Assembly (NCBI GenBank): GCA_032173965.1
Contig: CM063284.1
Span: 137,801,625-137,865,624, forward strand
DNA length: 64,000 bases
Reading direction: 5' to 3'
From: Sitta carolinensis
Lineage: Eukaryota > Chordata > Aves > Passeriformes > Sittidae
A program made the translations under genes and the position numbers. The notes beneath the pieces were generated by a model. The model made no database searches. It was given only the letters and a program-made list of their open reading frames with translations, and was not told where the DNA came from. Below, piece by piece: positions 36,325-46,935 of the stretch (its first letter is position 1; the number at the start of each line of letters is the position of its first letter).

Positions 36325-37022
36325 TGTTGTAGTTGAAAGCCATCTGGCAACTATTCACCATGCAGCTGATTTCTCACACCCTCCCCCCAAATCCAGTGGA
36401 ATGGGGAGGGGAATAAAAAGTATAACTTGTAGATTGAGATAAGAACATTTTAATGATTGAAAGAAAGTAAAATTTACTAATATTAATATTAATATTAATA
36501 TTAACAATAACTGTTAACTTGTAGATTGAGATAAGAACATTTTAATGATTGAAAGAAAGTAAAAATAATTAATAATATTAATATTAATATTAATATTAAC
36601 ATTAATATTAATATTAACAATAACTGGGGGGGGTTGGGGGAAGAGACAAAACAAGTGATGCACGATAAAATTGCTCACCACCCACTGATCAATACCAGGC
36701 CCTGTCCCAAACCCTGATCAGCCCCCCTTCCAGATAACTTTCCCAGTTTATATACTAGGCATGATGTTCTATGGTACAGAATATCTCTTGAGCCAGTTTT
36801 TGGCACCTATCCCAGCCATGCTCCCTCAAAGTGTTTTTTTGTGTACCTCCTCAGTGGCAGAGCATGAGGTCATTTAAAAGTCCTTGATTTAGGATTAACA
36901 CAATTTAGCAGTAACCAAAAGATCAGTGTGTTATCAACATTATTTGCATACTGAGTACAAAGCACAGCACATTACTAGCTACTGAGAAGAAACTACCTCT
37001 ATTCTCAGTCAAAACCAGGACA
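36325..37022 (-). repeat. 5' LTR of the minus-strand ERVL provirus
   Basis: On the minus strand it starts TGTCCTGGTTTTGACTG and ends with 'caactacaaca'. A TATA-like sequence (tagtatataaactgg) lies at about 36,743-36,757. It belongs to the same LTR group as those at 2.2 and 22.1 kb. The 3' part contains a 92-bp tandem duplication listed separately, which lengthens this copy. Confidence 0.8.
36423..36625 (-). repeat. 92-bp tandem duplication with (TTAATA)n tracts in the LTR
   Basis: The segment beginning taacttgtagattgag occurs at 36,423 and again at 36,515 (period 92 bp). Each copy contains a run of TTAATA/ATTAAT hexamers ending aacaataact. The second copy's hexamer run is longer. The duplicated part includes the region around the LTR's polyadenylation zone. 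Confidence 0.88.
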
Positions 37023-38540
37023 ACACAGCCTTGCTGCACATATGCAACCACTTGTTAACAGAATTTCATCATTTAACATTAAACATTTATATTTATACAT
37101 GAGTATTCATCCATTTCCATGTAGTTATTAAAGTAATTTATACCTGTGGTCCTAGAAGAGGGTTTGTGATAGCATATTTAATAATTGAAGACAAAAGTTC
37201 ATAGCTCAGTTACTAATCACTAATCAAGCAATTACTAGCCATTGGCAAGGTAAAAAGTAGTGAAGCTTGATGCTGGAAGGACAGCCTTTGAAAATGAACC
37301 ATTCTCAGTGTTTGATAATAAAAGTGCTGTATAAACGAATAAAATGTAATGTAATATAACTATAATTAAGGCGAAGTTGAGGTCAAGTACCCTTTAAACT
37401 GAGATTAGGCATATCATTCATGACAGTGCAGGCATCATTAGACAAGTATAATGTCTATGAAGAGGAAGCTATGTGAGAGGACACCAGTAACTGAGCTCAG
37501 CATCACCAGTAAGCCAATTCAAACTTCTTTGGTAATATGTAAGAGATATAAATCTTCAGGAATATTATTTTGTAATAGAACTGGAAACATAAACCTGTGC
37601 AACAGCAAGTCAGGGACACAAATATCTATACTTACACAATAATTCATTTGTTACTATTTTGCAATTGATAAATGACACACACAACATGAACAGAAAAGTA
37701 GGAGGTAAATTTGGAAGGTAAAGAAATAAATGTAAGAAAGAAAAGGATGGGAGGAAAGAAAATAAAAATGAATATCGGTCCCCAGTACCACAAAACCCAA
37801 GTCAACAATTTCAGGATGAAATATGAGAGAAGGAAGCATAATGAGAATAAAGGTGAAAAAAATGCATGAAATTCAGTAGTTAACTGATGTAAATTACACA
37901 GTCTGGTTCTGTTAAAGTGTTATCACCAGATGCTATGAAAGTTTAATATCTTATGCAAAATAGTAAATATACTTCTGAGAATAAATGACGTCTAACAGTT
38001 TTGTCCAATAGAGACCAGATTCAACCTTTTTTTGCTACAATAGTGTCACTTTGCTCCTAGGGACATTTTGTCATGGAAGTCTTGTTAATTTGGGACAGGG
38101 TGCTTACAAAGGAGCATATGCATGTTGATTAATATATTTTTAAAAATAATAATGGAAGGTGTTGGAACCACAGGTGTTGGTTAGATTTAAAAGGGCAGAA
38201 ACACCACCAGTCTTTCCTTGATTTTCTGCGTGCATATCATTACTTTTTCTTCTCTCTTCCTTTTCTTTATCTGTTTTCTTAGTTAATTGCTTAGCTAATA
38301 GATAAGATTTTTTTCCCTTCCCATCATGTCCCCATATTACTATTCCTTTGTTCAACAGTTAAGAATTGCAATATATCTATGTCTATATATTTATATCTAT
38401 GCTTATAAATGTATGTACCTATATACATATATGATGTAGTAGTTCACCTACTCATCAGATTACAGATAAACATTTGACAGCATTTACAGACTGTATGAGG
38501 CTACAGACGTATTTTACAAAATACTTTTAGTGAAGCCTTT

Positions 38541-38560
38541 ATCTCCATGGTCATGGAGAT
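38541..38560. other. Inverted repeat, 9-bp arms, 2-nt centre
   Basis: atctccatg / gt / catggagat. Perfect arms; no known function. Confidence 0.6.
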
Positions 38561-40174
38561 AATATCTAGTACATAAACTATTTGTTGTATCATTTAAATA
38601 TATATATTATATATATAAATCTATGATCCTGGATGTTGAATTGGATATTAAACATTTTTCTGAGAGATGAAAGAGATAGCACAATGTCTTGTCCAATACC
38701 AAAAAGAGAATCCCTACTGATCAAAAAAACCCAAAACAGAAAACAATGAGAACGAATACCATAAAAAAGGGCATTTAAATCTATTAATTTAACCTAGATG
38801 GTAAGTATAAAGGTAATAAACCATAAACGTGAGCATTTTATGACTAAGTAAAAGAAATAAAAATATCACCTGTTTGTTGTGGGACTTGCGCAAGTCAGAT
38901 TAAATTGTGAGTATTTTTTAGCAAATATCAATTCCTGTTCTTCTAGATGCAAATTATTTTGTTCTTATTTCTGTACAGTCATACTTTTATTACACAGTAG
39001 CATATTACACTTAAGAAAATCCATGTTAAATTAGAAGAATATGGTACTATGGACATGAGCTCATCAGTAAATATACAAATACACAGACCTAATCATGCAT
39101 ATATAATAAATATACATCAGATTTCTGCATTATTATTTGTTTGCTCTCAGTAGCAGCTTCAATTCAGGAGTAAACTTCCCTCCATTATGTATTAGCTGAA
39201 CAGACAGACATTTATATGGAGCAGAGGACATCCCTAGGTTCCCTCATAAAACTTGTTTATACGTCTGTATCATTATTTGGATGCATGTGATAAACAGGAG
39301 AGGCATTAATCATTGCACTGAGAGGAATGAAGTAACAGTGGGATTTAGCTAGTGCAAGAAGATGGATTAGGTCTCTTCTGTAGAGTCTAGTTTTGATATC
39401 CTATTGCTGAACACAATGCTTACCCTGCATCTCCAAAATACTTATCACTACTATGTAACACTTGTCAGCCTACTCAATCTCTGCAAAAATTTTAAGTACA
39501 ATAACATTTAGCTAGAAAATTTAAATTGTAATGAATTGTGGAGGGACATGGACAATGTAGATATTTAATAATGCTGTATTCTGAGAAATAACAGAGATAT
39601 AATTTCTAACGAATTTATTTGCTCTTTTATAGGTGCAATTCTTCCTGAATTTTCACTGTAAACTATTTCTCTTGGGTTTGCTATATTGGTTATTCATCAT
39701 TTCTTCCAGATAAATTGAAATGCAAGGAATTTTAGGCATATGATATAACTTTTCTAAGCTTTTTATTTGTTTATAAGTGCTGTGTAAAAGGTCTAAACAG
39801 TTATATTTGAATACTTCTTATGTAGCTTTCAATGTTCAGAATAAATAAGGCCAATGGACTTCTTGAAACTCATTTTGTAGACTGCTTCTATGAACACTGT
39901 CCTTGGGAATCAAGCTTATCATCCATAAATTTTATCAGCTTAAAACAAAGTGTGAGCATGAAAACATTCTGTGATAAGCTTAAGGACATTTTTCTGTTAT
40001 GTTCTGATTCTTTTTGTCCTTTCTCACTCGTCTTTTCTCCTGGAAAAAAAATTAAAAATTAAAAAACTGTATTTTACCTTTTGTTTAATTGAGTTTTTCA
40101 GCTACCCACCTTTTGTTCATTATGGAGAACTCTAAACCAATCGTTCTTAATTTAAAACTTAAAGACCAACTTTC

Positions 40175-40199
40175 CCATGCTAATCTGACATTAGCATGG
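40175..40199. other. Perfect 10-bp stem / 5-nt loop inverted repeat
   Basis: ccatgctaat, loop ctgac, attagcatgg. The stem is perfect; not associated with a gene. Confidence 0.6.
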
Positions 40200-40439
40200 T
40201 AATTATTTACTTATTATTTTCTGATACATAAATCTTCTGTACTATATGTGGAAGTGGAGGATAATGGAAGACAGTAAGAAACAAAAGCATAAGCCTGGAA
40301 TCAGATCTCTGTAAAACTGTAATGTGGAATTATTACCAACTGGACTGAGCATTAGACTAAACAGCAAAATATTATTTGCATGTATGTTTATGTTATCGCT
40401 GTCTGAACAAAGAGGACTTTAATATTTAACGGAAAAGTA

Positions 40440-40650
40440 CAAACAAGACAGAGAGAGACTTCTTACCAAGACCTCTATAACAGGATAAAGGACAATAGGT
40501 TTAAACAGCAAGGGTAGATTTAAATTGGATACAAGGAGGCATATTTTATGGTGAGGCTGGTGAGACACTGGACCAAGTTGCCCAGGGAAATTGTGGCTTC
40601 TCCATCCTTGGAAACATCTGAGGTCTGGCTGGGTGGGGATGGTAACAGTG
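40440..40650 (+). repeat. CR1 LINE fragment upstream of the 3' end, plus strand
   Basis: Contains 'caggataaaggacaatagg', 'gtgaggctggtgagacactg' and 'ccaagttgcccagggaaatt', which match the last part of CR1 ORF2. It stops before the CR1 terminus, cut off by or adjacent to the LTR that follows. Confidence 0.75.
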
Positions 40651-40667
40651 GGCTGAGGTCATCAGTC

Positions 40668-41269
40668 ATTTTCTCTGCTGCTCCTTCCTCCTCAATGGGA
40701 GGACTCCTCATGCTTTTCCCATGCTCCAGTGTGGAGTCACTCTCATGGGAAACAGTTCACAGAATGGTCCAGCATGATCCCCTTCCACAGGGTGCAGTCA
40801 TTCAGAAACAGGCTTCTCCAGCATGGTCCCTCACAGGACTGGTCCCTCACTGCCCTGGCATGGACTCCTCTCCATGAGTCTGCAGACCCCCACCAGGAGC
40901 CTGTCCAGCGTGGGCCTCCCAGAGGCTCACAGCGCCCTTTGGGCATCTACCTGTTCCAATGTGGGATCCGTAGGGGCTGCACAGGAATCTCTGCTCTGGC
41001 ACGTGAAGCACCTCCTTCTCCTCCTTTGTCACTGACCTTGGTGTGTGTAGAGCTCTTTCTCTAACATATTCTCATTCCTGTCCCACACCTTTTTCCTTCC
41101 CTTCTTAAATACATTTTTCCTGCGGTGCTAACACTGCCACTGACAGGCTCAGCCTTGGCCAGCAGGGCTGACGTCGACCCTGTCATTCCTGGGGAAAGCC
41201 TCCAGCAGCCTTCACAGAAGCCACCCCTGTAGCCCCACTAACGAAATTTCGCCATGCAAACCCAATACA
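40668..41269 (-). mobile_element. 5' half of an avian ERV LTR, minus strand
   Basis: On the minus strand it starts 'tgtattgggtttgcatgg' at 41,269. It runs through a TATA-like box ('tgtatttaagaag', about 41,100-41,115) and repeated '…ctggagca' modules to about 40,668, where it stops at 'gaggaggaaggagcagcag'. The 3' part with the polyadenylation signal is missing. Same LTR family as 33,480-34,035; the two fragments overlap in the middle of the LTR. Short ORFs here on both strands are incidental. Confidence 0.75.
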
Positions 41270-41597
41270 ATGTGCTTCTATCAGTGGCCATATTCAACTA
41301 GGGCTATTTTATTATCAAAATCCATGTAATGGTGGACTGGTATAAAAGGCAGTAAATGATTGGCATGTGCTCTTAATTTCAGTTATAGTTTAGTTTCTGT
41401 CATAATTCAGTGAAGATTTGCTGAATGTCACTGGATGTCAGAAATGTCAAGATTGTTAAAACCAAGGCTAAATCCCAAGATGCAAACTGTGACATCAAGG
41501 TTCAAAGTATTGGCCACCAAGGGGTCTTTTTGATCTTCTGGAACATAAACCTTGGCTTCAATTTTTATCGAAGTAGGTACTGTATCATTTTTAGACT

Positions 41598-41636
<39 letters not shown>

Positions 41637-44600
41637 AAAAAAGAAAAAAAGAAAAAAAAAAGAGGGAAAATACTCCTCGGTAAAACCTGTCATCAAAAGT
41701 AGAACAGCAGCACATAAAGGATTTATTTCTAATGTTAAAATGCATACTATGCATCTGTACCACAATCTCACCTAACATAAATGTTCTACATGGTTAAACA
41801 TTTCTATGTGTGAAGGCACATCCTCAAAAACACTGTATCCTATGATGCAACTTCAAAAAATGGCATTAACTGATACCTTATTGTTTCTCCAAAATAAAGA
41901 AATTCATTTCTTCTGCTGAAGTCTATTCATTACTGAGGGCACTAAAAGAGGACAATCCTCCTATTTAAATACCTTTGCATTTTCTATTTGAAATCAAATT
42001 GTTTGTATGTGTTTAATGGAAAATTCCACACTGTTAGTGTGAAAGCCTTTGAAATTTTTTTGCTAAATAAAATTTTGTACTTATTTATTTTCTCCTTTGA
42101 AATACTTGAAATTTGCTGCATTTTTTAAAATTTGCATTAGTTTAATAATTCTGAATATTTATATAAATGTCCCCATTCATTTGCACAGGTAATTTTGGTC
42201 ATTTTCTTATAATTACAGGCAAATTATGTCAATAATAAAAGAAAAAGAAGTATAGTCATGTTAGTAGATCTAATTACTTCTTGCTTATAATTATATTATT
42301 TACAAGAAATGTATACCATTCATAATATCTACAGTATATCAAGAATTCTTGCATAATTTCTTAAGAAATAATACAAAGAACTTATTGTTCAATGGATCTC
42401 TGAAATACATTTTTAATACATCTTCATCACTATCTTTACATCACTTAAAGTACTTTCTTTCTCCATGGAACTAAACAACAAAGCGAAATCATATTGAAAA
42501 TCCAAAAACTTTAATTTTTTTTTTATTATTTTAAAAGGACACCATGTGAATGCAGGCAAAAATACACAATGATTTAATCAGCAGGATAGTACTAATGGTC
42601 ACTGACAAATATACTTGGAGTTTTTTCATCTGATCTGCAGAAGGTAACCAAGTGTTCTAATTTTAGATGCTGCTTTTGTAAAAGCCATTAATTTCTGTGG
42701 AAAAAAGTGAGACAGTTTATAGAAGGTAATAACTTCTATATAAAGAGGATAGCTTGCAGGGTGGAAGAGAGAAGAAAAATAAAGGTTGAACAAGCAAATC
42801 TTTCCACTTCTCTAAAGTCAAGAAGAGGAAACTTCAAGCCAAAAATATTGTAAATTTAACTTAATTACATTAATGGATTAGATAATGTAAAGATAAAGAT
42901 GCCTGGCAATTGCAACATACAGGGGAGAGTTAGGAAGGGAAGGGATAATTTTTTTCTATTTTTACCAGGCCATAGACAATTTTTCAGAGCAAAAAAATAA
43001 TAGCTATATGTAAACTAACATCATCTGTCAGTTGAAATACAACTTATGTTTTGAAAATATACCAAAAGGAGTTTCCTGACAACTTCAAGCAATTAAGCCA
43101 CCAGATAATTTAGCAGAAATAATGCCAAATAACAAGTGTTTCAATTGACTTTACAGAGGTATGAATCTGACCAGTGTCTCTGGTTAAAATAGAGGAATAC
43201 CTATTCCTACAATGAGTGATTTCAAATAGAGAAGAGTTCTGTCCTTACTGGACATATTTAAGCAAGTTTTTAGAAATTATTTTGTAAAATTATTTCCCCA
43301 AATTATTTTAAATTATACTAATAGTGCAATGTGAAGCATAAGAAAGGCTCATGACCATTTGTTAGCATGCTATTACAATAACTATTTGCTATCAGTTCAC
43401 TGATTCCTTTCTCCTGCCTTTTTACCATAATGACCTTCAAGATGATAATACATAGCAGAAAGCTTAGTTACAGATAATGACAGTGAAGCTTGCTGATTTT
43501 TTCTCTCCTTTCAATTTATTTAATTTAATGCAAAACTACTATTTCTCATCACTGTTTGGTTTTATTTTTTTTTTAAAGTCTTTCACCATTTCTGTGCTGT
43601 TTGATCTGCAGACAGGTCTCCAGCACAGCTTTTCCTAACACGTTCTTCTCCCCTCCTAAATTTGTGAATTGTAGTATGACAAACTGGCCCATCTCAGTGT
43701 TCACCCCTACTGTAAAAACTTAAGTGCTATTTCTGCCAGGTGTAGTGTCATGTCTGCTGGGCACTGCCAATGTCCTGCATGCTTTGGTTTGCGCTGTCTC
43801 CCCATAGTCACACATTTGGGTGTCCACATTCCTTTTAGGGGAAAAGAACCTTTTCTACAGAAAAAAATTATAATTTGATTAAGTAAAGCACCCACATATG
43901 GATCCGAGGCTCCACTTCCATGAGGAACATGCTTGTATTGTTGCACTTCAAAGAAAATACTTGTGAGTGCACAGAACAACTTTTACACCTGCATGGCTCA
44001 ATTATGAGAGATTCCTTATCTCTGTACTGAAAATATGTGACTAATTTTGGGACTAATTTTGGGTTTTAACAAAGGGCTCAGTATCATAGAGAGTTGTAAG
44101 GTAATTTTATTTAATAGTCTTAAGTAAGATTAGAAATTCAGTTAATAAAGATGTCCTCTAAATATTCCAGGATTTCAGAAACTTAGCAAAAACATGGAAA
44201 TGGAAATTTCCAATATAAGAATGCAAAATGGTTTCCAAAGAGGTTTTTTAATGCTCTTCATGTCTGCACAAAGCTGAGACTCGGACAATCATTGATTAAA
44301 TGTTGCTATGCCTCATGCAAAACTGTGATGTTTCTAGCAAGTCTGTGCCCTCTAGCACCATACTTTAGTTTGTAGCTTAGTACAGACTCAAGTGTTAGTA
44401 GTGTTTGTGTGTCACTAACTCCCTTTGTCTACAGCAATAGAAAAACCAACAGAGTTTTTCATCCTTACAGTGTCATTGGAAAATAATAGTTTTCAGAAGT
44501 TTTGTAGGAAAGTCCTCAAACAATCCTGCTCACTCATCTATAGCCATAAGCAAAATTAAATTCTTAGTAACATTCCTAACATTTTGTTTCAGGTTGTACC

Positions 44601-44779
44601 ACAAAATCTGTAGCATGGCATGCTTTTCCAATAAAAACAGACAAATAAGGGGAACAAAACTGGCCTGTTTTTATTTATCTACCTCTGCATTATTACTTAA
44701 GGGAAGTAGTAAAAACAAACAGTGGATCAGTAGTTGCTTGTAACAGAAAAGAAGATAGCTTAGCTGGCTACAGTGCAAC
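41270..44779. other. AT-rich stretch, no gene seen
   Basis: Contains the poly(A)/A-G tract listed separately and a 12-bp tandem duplication (gactaattttgg) at about 44,038-44,061. 43,600-43,990 is slightly GC-richer with a 90-codon minus-strand ORF, unrecognised. Confidence 0.5.
41599..41663 (+). repeat. Poly(A)36 followed by interrupted A/G tract
   Basis: 36 consecutive A, then A7-10 blocks separated by single G. It creates artificial lysine- or phenylalanine-rich ORFs on the two strands. Confidence 0.95.
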
Positions 44780-45300
44780 AAAAACTGTTATGAAAAATCT
44801 AAAACTAGAGGAATTCAGACTACTTGAAGGTAATCTTTTATGAGTGGAATTCCAGTGAACAGTGAGGGAGAGGTACTCCTGAAGGGATGGAATCGGAATC
44901 TGGGAGCCAAAGCTGGTTCTGCGCAGGCCATTTCCCTGCTGATTGTGGGGGAAAATCCTGCAAGGACAGAACACCATGGCAGAGCTGAGTACAGGTGACA
45001 GGGTCCATCAGAAGGACAAGATGAACCAGGCTCAGAGTCCCTCCAAGACCTCACCTGGGAGCAGAAGGAGAAGAAATCAAGGCAAGCCAAATCACAGTAC
45101 TGAGGTTATATCCAGGGGAACAGGACTGGGCTGCAGACTAGTGCTTCCGCAGTGTTGTTTGGGGAGCTGCCATAGACCCAAAGCTGAGCTGAAATGATGC
45201 CCTAGGTCTATGTGCAAGGATGGCTGAGGGCTCCTGGTGAAGCTGTTAATGCCTTTGGGGCTGTGACAATATGCTATGAATTCTCCACTGCTTCAAGATC
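44780..45300. other. GC-balanced block of unknown nature
   Basis: About 500 bp distinctly less AT-rich than its flanks, with several 60-90 codon ORFs on both strands (for example 44,943-45,197 plus and 44,815-45,090 minus). No repeat or protein family recognised. It lies 0.5 kb before the CpG-rich island, so it could belong to the same locus, or be an old repeat. Confidence 0.35.
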
Positions 45301-45539
45301 TTTTAAGTGATATTAGTATTGTAACTCAGCCAGATGTGTCACGCATTGCTTTTTCAAACACATTGAGGATGATGCCCTTGCTGACACAGCTTACAATTCT
45401 GCTTCACTGGAATTAATATACATAATTAAAACAACATTTAAAAAATAAATATACTGTAAATGTATATATCTGGACCACTTTGAGATGAGATTGAGACTAG
45501 TCTTTAACACAATTGTACCCAATTGATTCAGTTTAGAAA

Positions 45540-46935
45540 TGGTAGTGTCATTTAATTTTTGTCTTATCGATCATGCACTAGACAAATTCAAAAACTTGTG
45601 CGGAGATGCAAAGATGAAACCTTTGCACTGGAAAAACAATTTTCTCAGCCAAGCGAAGTTCCTCAAAGATCACACAATAGAGGTTTTTCACGTTATCTAC
45701 GACTTTGAGAAAAATAAAACCAATGCGGAAAACCATTCTGATAATATCAAAAGGCACAGCAGGGCTATCGCAGTTGTCCTGGGTACAGAGGTAAAGGGGT
45801 GGCGTATCTCGCGCTGTCTGACTCCCTACAACCCGCGTCTGCGGGGCCGCGATTTCCCCAGGAAAAGCCGGGGCCGGCTGGAAGGGCCTCCATCGATTTG
45901 TCGGGCGTTTTTTTGCGGAGGGCGTGTGCCAGGCCCGGATCGGCACAGCGCGGCTGCTCGGCAGCGGCACGAAGCCGCCCCCAGACCCGAGCGGCCCCAG
46001 CCCGGCCCCGCCGGCGCTGAGGGGCCCGGCCCGGCCCCGAGCCCCGCGGGCTGCGCGGCAGCGGCAGCGGCAACGGCAGCGCTCAGCCGGGCCGCGGCGC
46101 GGCCTCTGCTCCGGGCCGGCTCCCGCTGCTCCGGGCCGGCTCCAGCTGCTCCGGGCCGGCTCCCGCTGCTCCGGGCCGGCTCCCGCTGCTCCGGGCCGGC
46201 TCCAGCTGCTCCGGCCGGCTCCGCTGCTCCGGGCCGGCTCCCGCTCCCGCTCGTGCTCCGGGCCGCTCCCAGCTGCTCCGGGCCGGCTCCCGCTGCTCCG
46301 GGCCGGCTCCAGCAGCTCCGGGCCGGCTCCGGCTGCTCCGGGCCGGCTCCCGCTGCTCCGGGCCGGCTCCAGCAGCTCCGGGCCGGCTCCGGCTGCTCCG
46401 GGCCGGCTCCAGCTGCTCCGGGCCGGCTCCAGCTGCTCCGGGCCGGCTCCGCTGCTCCGGGCCGGCTCCCGCTGCTCCGGGCCGGCTCCCGCTGCTCCGG
46501 GCCGGCTCCAGCAGCTCCGGGCCGGCTCCCGCTGCTCCGGGCCGGCTCCAGCAGCTCCGGGCCGGCTCCCGCTGCTCCGGGCCGGCTCCAGCAGCTCCGG
46601 GCCGGCTCCCGCTGCTCCGGGCCGGCTCCAGCGCTCCGGGCCGGCTCCCGCTGCTCCGGGCCGGCTCCAGCAGCTCCGGGCCGGGGCCGGGCGGGAAGGG
46701 CCCGTCCGGCACGCTGCCTCTGTTCTGCGGGTGCTGGGTGATGGCAGCCTGGGGACAGGCGTTTTGTCTTTGTCCAGAAAACAGCGCCAGGCTCTTCTTC
46801 TCTCCTCCCCCTCTCTCTCAGAAGGGTTTTTTTTTGCGGGTGGTGAATACCCTCTTGTGGGTACAGCACTCTCTCGTTTGTGCCCACTTTTATTAATACT
46901 GTCGTCATTATTCAGATTTTCAGTAAAATTGTGAT
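45540..46935. promoter_or_regulatory. CpG-rich, GC-rich island, candidate promoter
   Basis: CpG dinucleotides, rare elsewhere in the window, become frequent from about 45,600 and dense between 45,790 and 46,740, where GC is very high. The island contains CCGCCC/GGGCGG-type motifs (for example near 46,690) and no TATA box that I can place. A 20-bp minisatellite occupies its core. In vertebrates such islands usually mark promoters, often of housekeeping or non-coding genes. Here no exon or splice structure is recognised on either strand, so direction is not assigned. Alternatives: a recently inserted GC-rich element, or an unmethylated regulatory element. A 400-codon plus ORF (45,539-46,741) and a 360-codon minus ORF (46,908-45,826) both cross it and are mainly produced by the repeat. 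Confidence 0.55.
46108..46686 (+). repeat. 20-bp GC-rich minisatellite, about 29 copies
   Basis: Unit gctccgggccggctcc plus a variable four-base end (cgct, agct, agca or ggct). Twenty-eight units and a partial one lie in tandem; most are exactly 20 bp, four are 18-20 bp with small losses or an internal change, and one is 29 bp. Each intact unit contains the palindrome GCCGGC. Variants are organised: units at 46,275-46,334 and 46,335-46,394 form two identical 60-bp blocks, and from about 46,494 to 46,613 two unit types alternate as a 40-bp period. The unit has no stop codon in any frame on either strand, so all six frames stay open and read as a 20-residue Ala/Pro/Gly/Arg-rich period. Confidence 0.95.

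Larger units (their letters stand above)
34830..37022 (-). mobile_element. Truncated ERVL-type provirus, minus strand
   Basis: Reading the minus strand from 37,022: a 5' LTR (37,022-36,325), a primer-binding site (about 36,316-36,299), a protease-like ORF, then a decayed reverse transcriptase and the start of the RT/RNase H connection, ending near 34,830. No 3' LTR is found. Only about 40-70 bp separate the primer-binding site from protease-like sequence, so gag is missing, probably through internal deletion before or after integration. The rest of RNase H, integrase and any downstream LTR are also absent. Stops and frameshifts throughout RT show it is inactive. Being half a provirus, it has no target-site duplication to test. 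Confidence 0.8.
37023..40439. other. AT-rich stretch, no gene seen
   Basis: 3.4 kb of unrecognised AT-rich DNA. Contains TA-rich sequence at 38,370-38,430 and 38,598-38,622, an 18-bp inverted repeat (38,541-38,560) and a 10-bp-stem hairpin (40,175-40,199). Confidence 0.5.

Noticed and set aside
36423..36625. Two separate LTR insertions
   Set aside because: The copies share one continuous LTR on both sides; it is an internal tandem duplication.
33480..41269. A provirus bounded by the two same-family LTR pieces
   Set aside because: The pieces are in opposite orientation and overlap in the LTR, and the pol between them belongs to a different LTR group.
41425..41778. Overlapping 116-codon ORFs on both strands
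   Set aside because: They are created by a poly(A)/A-G tract read as lysine or phenylalanine runs.
46108..46686. CRISPR-like array
   Set aside because: Units are contiguous 20-bp tandem repeats with no unique spacers, in a vertebrate genome.
45826..46908. 360-codon minus-strand protein
   Set aside because: Almost wholly made by the stop-free 20-bp repeat; an equivalent ORF exists in every frame.
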